From NCBI GenBank assembly GCA_964569815.1, contig CAZMUN010000045.1, forward strand, positions 1 to 8,298: a stretch of DNA of 8,298 nucleotides, read 5' to 3'. Origin of the DNA: CAZMUN01 sp964569815 (GTDB taxonomy: Archaea > Iainarchaeota > Iainarchaeia > Iainarchaeales > GCA-2688035). Both the position numbers and the translations under genes were made by a program. The notes beneath the pieces were generated by a model. That model did no database searches. It worked only from the letters and a program-made list of their open reading frames with translations, and was not told the DNA's origin. Shown here piece after piece: positions 1 through 4,911 of this stretch; the stretch's first letter is position 1, and every line of letters starts with the position of its first letter.

Positions 1-740
1 GGCGCTTCATAGAGATTTGCGAGGAAAACAGCATACAGCGCATGCTGTGCATCAAGCGCATCCCGCACTATACAACGTTGCAAAAGTTTGTGCAACGCAC
101 GCCAAAAAAAAAACTGTTTGAGAAACTGGTTAGGGATTGCAGAAAACTGTTGAACCTGAAAAAGGTAACTGCAAGCATTGATGGAACTGGTTTCTCCAAC
201 ACGAATCCATCGCAATACTATTGCAAGAGGATTGAGGGTAAAACTGCCAAGAACTTCACTAAAACAGTGTTTTTGACCGATAACAAGACCAAACTGATTC
301 TAAACGTGAGAACCCACTCAGACCACTCAAGCGAAACACTAGACTTCATTCCCCTAGTGAAAGAACTGAAAAGTATTTTGTCCTGCGTACTCGCAGACAA
401 AGGTTATGACAGCAAAACCAACAGACGCTACTGCTGGGACAAAGGCATAAAGGTTCACATTCCCGTAAGAGAGTGGAAACAACACAGGCAAAAATATGGC
501 GCGAAAGCATTCCTCAAAAGCAAATATCGCAAGAAAGCAGCCAAACTGTTTGATAAGAGCAAATACAACTACAGAGCACTCATAGAATCAGTTAACTCAG
601 CCATCAAACGCACACTTAGCTCATACGTCTGCTCTCGCAGACCAGACAACCAACAAAAACAAGCAACAATCAAAGCAATAGCATACAATTTGGAGCTTGT
701 TGGCAGAACCATAAAAATGTGGCTGTTTGTATACTGCTAG
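1..740 (+). CDS. IS5-like DDE transposase, 3' part (5' end outside window)
   Basis: This is a transposase that would cut and join DNA for its own insertion sequence. The frame is open to the left edge (from base 3), so the start lies outside. An ATG at 42 gives 232 residues but is probably internal, because the preceding residues (RFIEICEENSIQR) read as continuous protein. Counting from that Met, the DDE triad is visible: D47 in SIDGTGFS, D119 in LADKGYDSKTNRR and E182 in ALIESVNSAIKR. The segment IPHYTTLQKFVQR is typical of IS5-group enzymes, and the KAIAYNLELVGR end matches their C-termini. The reading frame is intact to TAG at 738-740, so the element may be active or recently inserted. The product is basic, as expected for a DNA-binding protein. 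The terminal inverted repeats cannot be defined because the left end is missing. The family call is solid; the exact IS subgroup is not. Confidence 0.88.
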   Translation, partial: RFIEICEENSIQRMLCIKRIPHYTTLQKFVQRTPKKKLFEKLVRDCRKLLNLKKVTASIDGTGFSNTNPSQYYCKRIEGKTAKNFTKTVFLTDNKTKLILNVRTHSDHSSETLDFIPLVKELKSILSCVLADKGYDSKTNRRYCWDKGIKVHIPVREWKQHRQKYGAKAFLKSKYRKKAAKLFDKSKYNYRALIESVNSAIKRTLSSYVCSRRPDNQQKQATIKAIAYNLELVGRTIKMWLFVYC

Positions 741-807
741 GCATTTCTACACCGCCACACATGTGCAAAGTCATTTATTCTGGTTTTATGATAGATATAC
801 TGGTATT

Positions 808-853
808 GGGAGTTTAGTGACATTCTACATCACCAATGTAGCAGCTAACTCCC
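808..853 (+). repeat. Compound inverted repeat / hairpin downstream of transposase
   Basis: The outer arms GGGAGTTTAG (808-817) and CTAACTCCC (845-853) pair with one bulged T. Inside them CTACAT (825-830) and ATGTAG (836-841) form a perfect 6-bp stem around the loop CACCA. An alternative inner stem is possible between ACATT (820-824) and AATGT (835-839), so two folds compete. No long T-tract follows directly, so this is not a classical terminator. It could be part of the IS right end, a transcript-end structure or a small structured RNA. Confidence 0.55.
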
Positions 854-856
854 ACT

Positions 857-875
857 ACTTAAAACTTAATTAATC
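857..875 (+). promoter_or_regulatory. Candidate TATA-like region
   Basis: The AT-rich segment CTTAAAACTTAATTAATCG resembles an archaeal box A region and lies upstream of both the 41-codon ORF at 943 and the radical SAM gene. Transcription would start about 25 bases downstream. The call rests on base composition and position only. Confidence 0.25.
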
Positions 876-915
876 GACAAACTCGGTCAAGATTTTTTGA
901 AAAAGACAGGAATTT

Positions 916-927
916 CAAAAGCTTTTG
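916..927. promoter_or_regulatory. 12-bp perfect palindrome, possible operator
   Basis: CAAAAGCTTTTG is a perfect palindrome about 15 bases before the ATG at 943 and downstream of the TATA-like region at 857-875. A dimeric regulator could bind such a site. A palindrome of this length in AT-rich DNA can also arise by chance. Confidence 0.22.
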
Positions 928-942
928 GGCTAATAGTGTGAA

Positions 943-1068
943 ATGCTGGAAAAGTGGTTTGGTGGCGGCGTTGAGGATTTCTTATTTAATATTTCGTCGT
1001 CTTTTGCGGTATCTTTAAAATACTATTTTGAAAAGGTTATTTTAGAGGAGTCGTGTTATTGTGGGTGA
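943..1068 (+). CDS. Possible 41-residue peptide with Cys-rich tail, overlapping radical SAM start
   Basis: A short ORF runs from ATG 943 to TGA 1066-1068 and overlaps the radical SAM start by 8 bases. The product begins MLEKWFGGGVEDFL, has a helix-prone middle rich in Phe, Ser, Tyr and Lys, and ends EESCYCG. A short leader with a small Cys-containing C-terminus just before a SPASM enzyme gene is a classic place and shape for a RiPP precursor. Against it, there is no clear SD site upstream (only AGTGTGAA before the ATG), an open run of this length is not rare by chance, and TATA-like elements at 982-993 and 1014-1022 lie inside it. It may therefore be only the 5' leader of the next gene. No family is recognised. 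Confidence 0.28.
   Translation: MLEKWFGGGVEDFLFNISSSFAVSLKYYFEKVILEESCYCG
982..1022 (+). promoter_or_regulatory. Candidate archaeal promoter(s) for the radical SAM operon
   Basis: Two TATA-like boxes are visible: TTATTTAATATTT (982-994) and TTTAAAATA (1014-1022). With the usual archaeal distance of about 25 bases from box A to the start site, the first would start transcripts near 1012 and the second near 1044, almost at the SD site. Either would drive the operon beginning at 1061, but neither would include the whole 41-codon ORF at 943. Confidence 0.4.
1045..1050 (+). promoter_or_regulatory. Ribosome binding site for radical SAM/SPASM gene
   Basis: GAGGAG lies 10 bases before the GTG at 1061. 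It supports that start codon, as there is no better in-frame start nearby. Confidence 0.6.
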
Positions 1069-2092
1069 AGATGACTTTGCATCAGAATTAACGTATTTGC
1101 ATTGGGATGTCACGGGTAGGTGTAACCTTAAATGCATTCATTGTCGGGCTACTAGTTCTGAGAATGATAAAGAGTTGTCAAGAGATGAGGGAATCGCTTT
1201 TATAAAAAGTTTGAAGGATTTCAAGCTTGATTGGCTGAGTTTTGATGGTGGGGAACCATTGCTTAGAAAGGATGACCTTGTGCCTTTTGTGAAAACCGCT
1301 AAGACACAGGGGATTTTCACTTATCTTTTGACAAATGCTACATTGTTGGATGACTCGATTGCTCATGCGCTTAAAAAAGCGGGTTTGGGTTCAGTTCAAG
1401 TAAGCTTAGATGGGTTGGAGAAAACCCATGATGTAATCAGGGGCAAAGGCAATTTTGAGAAGGCAGTTAATGGAATAAAAATAGCCAAAGAGGCGGGACA
1501 CAGGGTAAGTGCCAGAATGACTCTTAATAAACTAAATATTGATGAAGCCGAGGATCTGTTGGAATATGTTATTGGAATTGGCTGCGATGCTTTTGGAATC
1601 AGGCGTTTTGTTCCTTGTGGGCGGGCTATTGACAACATTTCTGATTTAGAGATTGACAAGTGGAAGTATTTGGAAGTGATACAAAATTGTCTTAAGAGTG
1701 CAGCCAATAGGGTGCCTGTGCAAATAGGGGCTGATCCCGTTCTCATTCCCAAAACCTATATAGTTGATGAAATAAAAAAAGAGTACGGGAACCTGAATGT
1801 TTTGGCAGGGTGTGGAGCAGGAATTACCATGTGTCACGTTAATGCAGAGGGGAACGTTTCTCCATGCAGCACTTTGTCAATGGTTGCTGGAAACATAAGG
1901 GAAAAAAGCTTGAAGGAGATTTGGAAAACCGCTCCTATACTAAAAAAGTTAAGAGAGGGTCGAAAAAACTTGGAGGGGCATTGTGGAGACTGCAAATATC
2001 GTTTTGTTTGTGGTGGGTGCAGGGCTTCAGCGCTTTATTATGGCAACGGGCTTTTAGGCTATGACCCCTATTGCCTGGTTTATGAGGACTGA
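1061..2092 (+). CDS. Radical SAM/SPASM domain enzyme (PqqE/MftC/AhbD-like architecture)
   Basis: This is a 343-residue radical S-adenosylmethionine enzyme with a C-terminal SPASM domain carrying auxiliary Fe-S clusters. The AdoMet cluster motif CNLKCIHC places Cys at 21, 25 and 28. GGEP (63-66) is the SAM-binding glycine motif, followed by TNATLL and VSLDG as expected along the partial TIM barrel. SPASM cysteines are at 251, 269 (CX12GX4C), 308, 311, 317, 320 and 338, plus an extra Cys258; the CGGCRA ending is typical of PqqE/AhbD-like members. Family members mainly modify ribosomal peptides or trim haem precursors; no haem-pathway gene is visible here, which favours a peptide substrate by inference. 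It starts with GTG behind GAGGAG and is followed after 2 bases by the propeller gene, so it heads the operon. No leader-binding RRE domain is apparent. The family is certain, the reaction is not. Confidence 0.9.
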   Translation: MGEDDFASELTYLHWDVTGRCNLKCIHCRATSSENDKELSRDEGIAFIKSLKDFKLDWLSFDGGEPLLRKDDLVPFVKTAKTQGIFTYLLTNATLLDDSIAHALKKAGLGSVQVSLDGLEKTHDVIRGKGNFEKAVNGIKIAKEAGHRVSARMTLNKLNIDEAEDLLEYVIGIGCDAFGIRRFVPCGRAIDNISDLEIDKWKYLEVIQNCLKSAANRVPVQIGADPVLIPKTYIVDEIKKEYGNLNVLAGCGAGITMCHVNAEGNVSPCSTLSMVAGNIREKSLKEIWKTAPILKKLREGRKNLEGHCGDCKYRFVCGGCRASALYYGNGLLGYDPYCLVYED

Positions 2093-2094
2093 AA

Positions 2095-3054
2095 ATGAAT
2101 GGCAACCACATCAGATGGGAGCGGAAGGGGGTTGTGATTCCTTATAACGCCGAAGGGAAATGGGATGCTTTGCATACCTATGGGCCTTGCGTAATAGAAG
2201 ATGGTTCAAAATACAAGATGTGGTACAGCGGCCACGATGGGAATACCGAAAGAATATTGTATGCTGAGTCCAAGAATGGGCTCAAGTGGAAAAAACCCAG
2301 ACTTGTTTTGGATGTAAGCACTTTTGAAAACGAAAACAATGAAAAACTTCAATATGTTGGAAGCGCCCCCTACCATCAAAGAACCCAAGACAACTTGCAC
2401 GTTTACGCACCCTTTGTCTTAAAAGAAAGAAACCATTACAAAATGTGGTACCTTGGCAAATTCTCTGAACATATTTACAAGCTTTTTTACGCGGTTTCTC
2501 GAAATGGGTTAGAGTGGACAAAGTTGGGCTTGAGCTTGGACCTCAATCCTAATGCAATTAATGTTAATGGATATGATGGGAGGTTTGACACTCACCATGT
2601 TTCATACCCCTTTGTCTTGAAAGATGAAGACGGTTTGTTCCACATGTGGTACACGGGGAAAGACCACAAAAACATGCGTGTTTTACAGGCCTACTCTTTT
2701 GAAGGCTTTCACTGGTTCAGAACAGGCTTAGCTTTGGACAAAGACAAGCGAGGGCCTGGCAAGAAAGACTCTTGCTATCCTCACTTGATTTTTAACAACG
2801 AATCAGGCAAATGGGAAATGTTCTACACTGGTTTTGACGGAAAACATAAACGAACACTGCTTGCCATATCCACAGATAGAAAAAAATGGTCTAAAAAAGG
2901 AGTGGTCCTAGATGTTTCTTCAAAAGGTTTTGACTCAATTCATGCTTATACGCCAAGCGTGATATTCAAAAATGGCAAACACCACTTATGGTACAGTGGC
3001 TTTGATGGAAAGCACTACCAGATAGGGTTTGCAGAAGGGGTTGGTAAAAAATGA
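2095..3054 (+). CDS. Five-bladed beta-propeller protein, GH43/GH130-like (COG2152-type)
   Basis: This 319-residue protein consists of five internal repeats. Each carries an aromatic strand motif: MWYSG (42-46), MWYLG (117-121), MWYTG (184-188), MFYTG (242-246) and LWYSG (298-302). The strand RWERKGVVIP near the N-terminus matches the segments that close the other blades (for example KKWSKKGVVLD), suggesting ring closure between first and last blades. Blade entries share D-x-x-H-x-[YS]-x-P at 24, 99, 165 and 280, with a shortened form at 225. The fold is that of the GH32/43/68/130 superfamily, whose members hydrolyse or phosphorolyse glycosides, but no exact family or substrate can be claimed. 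There is no signal peptide, so it is cytoplasmic. It starts 2 bases after the radical SAM stop behind GAGG (2084-2087) and overlaps the next gene by 4 bases. It could be a sugar-processing enzyme or a binding scaffold in the pathway. Confidence 0.75.
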   Translation: MNGNHIRWERKGVVIPYNAEGKWDALHTYGPCVIEDGSKYKMWYSGHDGNTERILYAESKNGLKWKKPRLVLDVSTFENENNEKLQYVGSAPYHQRTQDNLHVYAPFVLKERNHYKMWYLGKFSEHIYKLFYAVSRNGLEWTKLGLSLDLNPNAINVNGYDGRFDTHHVSYPFVLKDEDGLFHMWYTGKDHKNMRVLQAYSFEGFHWFRTGLALDKDKRGPGKKDSCYPHLIFNNESGKWEMFYTGFDGKHKRTLLAISTDRKKWSKKGVVLDVSSKGFDSIHAYTPSVIFKNGKHHLWYSGFDGKHYQIGFAEGVGKK

Positions 3055-3752
3055 TCAAAATTGGGGACAAGGAGGTATTCTCTAGCTTGGAAGAGCTTCT
3101 GAATCCAGATTACACCGCCCTTGTGGTAATTGACGTGCAAAACGATTTTGTAAGCAAAGGCGGGTTATTGGAAAAGTGGGGGGACGACATAAGCGTTTAC
3201 GTTCCAACCATAAAAAACATTAGACGAATTTTGGCTCTAGCCCGAGAACTAAAACTAAAAATCTTTCACATCATGAATGCCTGTGAACCAAGGTTTGGAG
3301 CTGACTCGCCGGCTTGGATAAGATATAAGCTAAAAAGAGGTGGTGCACAAAACATAGGAGATTTAAACAAAATCCCAAACCCCTACGAATACGATGCTGT
3401 TATCCGAGGTAGTTGGGGCGCCCAAATAACTAAAGAGCTTAGCCCAGAAAAAAACGAGTTCGTAGTGGAAAAAACCAAGTCCAGCGCTTTTGTTGACACA
3501 AACTTTGATTCACTGTTAAGAGCCAATTCCATTAAAAGCCTTGTATTAACAGGAATCGTGACACATGGTTGTGTGGAATCAACCGCCAGAGACTCAATGT
3601 TCCATGACTACTACACAACGGTAATAAACGATGGAGTAAACAGCTACAGCAAAGAACTGCACGAAGCTTCCCTTAAGGTAATGGCTACAAGGGTGGACAT
3701 AATTGACACTTCCACACTTGTCGATGTCTGGAATAGGTTTAAAAAGAGATGA
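3051..3752 (+). CDS. Isochorismatase/nicotinamidase-family cysteine hydrolase
   Basis: This 233-residue hydrolase belongs to the superfamily of nicotinamidase, N-carbamoylsarcosine amidase and isochorismatase. The Asp-Lys-Cys triad is visible: D28 in VIDVQNDF, K141 in EKTKSSAF and C174 in the nucleophile loop TGIVTHGCVESTARD. Most members use the cysteine to attack an amide or carbamoyl carbon, so this is more likely an amidase or carbamoylase than a true isochorismatase. It is a little longer than many members, with an N-terminal lead of about 20 residues before the first strand. The ATG overlaps the propeller stop as ATGA (3051-3054), implying translational coupling. In this cluster it could trim or deamidate a modified peptide, which is inference. 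The substrate cannot be read from the sequence. Confidence 0.88.
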   Translation: MIKIGDKEVFSSLEELLNPDYTALVVIDVQNDFVSKGGLLEKWGDDISVYVPTIKNIRRILALARELKLKIFHIMNACEPRFGADSPAWIRYKLKRGGAQNIGDLNKIPNPYEYDAVIRGSWGAQITKELSPEKNEFVVEKTKSSAFVDTNFDSLLRANSIKSLVLTGIVTHGCVESTARDSMFHDYYTTVINDGVNSYSKELHEASLKVMATRVDIIDTSTLVDVWNRFKKR

Positions 3753-3767
3753 TAGGCAACGTTTTAT

Positions 3768-3774
3768 AGGAGGT
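3768..3774 (+). promoter_or_regulatory. Full-consensus Shine-Dalgarno site
   Basis: AGGAGGT is a full match to the archaeal anti-SD sequence and sits 6 bases before the ATG at 3781. It is the strongest such site in the window and argues that the very short ORF behind it is translated. Confidence 0.75.
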
Positions 3775-3780
3775 TACAAT

Positions 3781-3825
3781 ATGCCAATAGCTAAAAAGTT
3801 CACTTGTGTTCAATGTTGCTCTTAA
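3781..3825 (+). CDS. 14-residue Cys-rich peptide, candidate RiPP or cofactor precursor
   Basis: A 14-codon ORF encodes MPIAKKFTCVQCCS, ending at TAA 3823-3825. It lies 28 bases after the cysteine hydrolase stop and just before a T-rich tract, so it reads as the last cistron of the radical SAM operon. Three of the last six residues are Cys (9, 12 and 13, pattern CxxCC), preceded by a basic KK and an aromatic residue. The full-consensus SD site, 6 bases upstream, is far better than those of the neighbouring enzymes. A short SD-led peptide beside SPASM and B12-domain radical SAM genes suggests a precursor whose Cys residues are modified, though the peptide is shorter even than PqqA. Other readings are a Cys-codon leader peptide controlling the next gene, a tiny metal-binding peptide, or the truncated front of a zinc-ribbon gene, since KFTCVQC resembles a CxxC knuckle. 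No homologue is recognised. Confidence 0.55.
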   Translation: MPIAKKFTCVQCCS

Positions 3826-3830
3826 AATAG

Positions 3831-3840
3831 TTTATTTATT
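3831..3840 (+). promoter_or_regulatory. Candidate TATA box for amidohydrolase operon
   Basis: TTTATTTATT lies about 30 bases before the amidohydrolase ATG. The usual archaeal spacing puts the start site within a few bases of 3868. No SD site precedes that ATG, which fits a leaderless or nearly leaderless transcript. Confidence 0.4.
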
Positions 3841-3863
3841 CTTTTTTTCCATTTCTATTTTTT
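3841..3863 (+). terminator. Poly-T archaeal-type terminator
   Basis: Two T-tracts (T7 at 3842-3848 and T6 at 3858-3863) without a hairpin follow the 14-codon ORF. Archaeal RNA polymerase commonly terminates at such U-rich stretches. This would end the radical SAM operon after the small peptide and separate it from the next pair of genes. Partial read-through is possible. Confidence 0.45.
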
Positions 3864-3867
3864 ATAG

Positions 3868-4911
3868 ATGTGTATGGTTAATCCTGGTTTTAGCCTAAAA
3901 GGCAACGTGTTCACCAAAAAGGGCTGGAAAAGAGACGAACTCTTTTTAAAATATGCCAAGTCTCGCTTCAAAAAAAGCGGTTTTGAAAACGCGTATATGC
4001 TGCCACCGCTGGTAGAAAGCCACTCTCACATTGGAGTCTGCTCTCTTGAAAATGAAAACAAACAAAAGCAATTGAATGTGCCTTTTTCAAAAGCAAATCC
4101 CAACACAGTAGTCTCTAAAAAAATTGACTTAAAAGACTCGGCGTTGAATCAAGCAAAAAGCGCAGGACTTTCTTTTATTGCAGTTGATTCGGGAAGCAGA
4201 ACACCTTATTCAGGGCTGGGTGCAATACTGCGCTTGAACAAACAATCAAAATTTTCAATAGAGGATAGCAAGGCATGCTATAAGATTTCTCTCGGCTCAG
4301 TCCCCAAAAAAGCCTGCCATTTGAGCGATTCAAAAATAAAGGAGGCTATTTTTTTGTTGGCCAAAAGCAACAAATTGGACAAAACAGTTCCCTTAAAGGT
4401 ACACGCTTACTCTGAAGACAGCCTTGAATTTGCAGCAAGCCTAACTAAGCTGGGTTTTGAAGTAATAGCTTTACATGCTTCTGGTTTATCAAAAGCCAGC
4501 AAAAGCGTCCTTAAAAGCTTTAAAACCATTATCTTGGGCCCCCTCCTTCATGTTTCCTTGTCTTGTGAAGCAAAAGACAACACCGTTGAAAACGCTTTGA
4601 AGATTTTTCGAAGAAGGCAAGACTGCTGCATTTCCACAGACCATCCAGTAACCCCTATACAGTTCCTAAGACTAAACGCCATTCTTTTGAACTCCCAGGG
4701 GCTCTCAGAAAAGGCTGCGATAGATTCCATTACCACAAACCCATCAAAAGCTCTTGGCGTAAAAACAAGCCAACCTATTTTGGAAAATGCGCAAAACGCA
4801 GATTTTTGTGTTTTCGATGGCCACCCCTTAGAGTTAAAGTCCAAACCAGTAGCAGTTTTTTCTCAAGGAAAGCCACTAATACTACAAAAGAAAGGGAGGC
4901 GCCTGCCGTGA
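3868..4911 (+). CDS. Metal-dependent amidohydrolase (imidazolonepropionase-like)
   Basis: This 347-residue enzyme is of the amidohydrolase superfamily, whose TIM barrel uses one or two metal ions to hydrolyse amide, imide or ring C-N bonds. Metal ligands visible are the HxH pair H52/H54 in LPPLVESHSHIG, H179 in LKVHAYSEDS, H203 in VIALHASG and D258 in STDHPV. The C-terminal part (DHPVTPIQFLRLNAIL, TTNPSKALGV, ADFCVFDGHPLE) closely follows a poorly characterised archaeal/bacterial group related to imidazolonepropionase. The N-terminal beta-sandwich part is short: only about 45 residues precede the LPP strand, so the protein is somewhat smaller than most relatives. TAG lies directly before the ATG in frame, so 3868 (or Met 3 at 3874) is the start; there is no SD site, suggesting leaderless translation. 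Its stop overlaps the next start as GTGA, so the two are coupled. The substrate is unknown; a cyclic imide or modified peptide is possible. Confidence 0.82.
   Translation: MCMVNPGFSLKGNVFTKKGWKRDELFLKYAKSRFKKSGFENAYMLPPLVESHSHIGVCSLENENKQKQLNVPFSKANPNTVVSKKIDLKDSALNQAKSAGLSFIAVDSGSRTPYSGLGAILRLNKQSKFSIEDSKACYKISLGSVPKKACHLSDSKIKEAIFLLAKSNKLDKTVPLKVHAYSEDSLEFAASLTKLGFEVIALHASGLSKASKSVLKSFKTIILGPLLHVSLSCEAKDNTVENALKIFRRRQDCCISTDHPVTPIQFLRLNAILLNSQGLSEKAAIDSITTNPSKALGVKTSQPILENAQNADFCVFDGHPLELKSKPVAVFSQGKPLILQKKGRRLP
4894..4899 (+). promoter_or_regulatory. Ribosome binding site deciding the start of the B12 radical SAM gene
   Basis: GGGAGG ends 8 bases before the GTG at 4908. Together with the 4-base overlap it selects this GTG over the longer reading from 4806, which would add 34 residues unlike protein in this family. 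Confidence 0.7.

Larger units (their letters stand above)
741..942. other. Non-coding stretch between transposase and radical SAM operon
   Basis: No convincing gene is visible. The first part is presumably the right end of the insertion sequence, but its boundary cannot be placed. The stretch contains a compound hairpin (808-853), a TATA-like AT-rich segment (about 857-875) and a 12-bp palindrome (916-927). The only ATG ORFs here are an 18-codon one at 761 and a 9-codon one at 788, neither with an SD site. No tRNA or CRISPR structure was recognised. Confidence 0.6.

Noticed and set aside
757..768. CACATGTG palindrome just after the transposase stop
   Set aside because: Only 8 bp and common by chance; its relation to an IS end cannot be tested without the left end.
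761..817. 18-codon ORF (MCKVIYSGF...) after the transposase
   Set aside because: No SD site, and it runs into the hairpin arm; nothing supports translation.
1396..1752. 118-codon minus-strand ORF inside the radical SAM/SPASM gene
   Set aside because: Antisense shadow of a well-supported gene, with low-complexity composition and no recognisable domain.
4548..4844. 98-codon minus-strand ORF inside the amidohydrolase gene
   Set aside because: Antisense to conserved catalytic segments; no domain or start signal.
4806..4907. Upstream in-frame extension of the B12 radical SAM gene (34 extra residues)
   Set aside because: It lies wholly inside the amidohydrolase gene, has no family resemblance, and the GTG at 4908 has a good SD site and begins exactly where the Rossmann strand starts.
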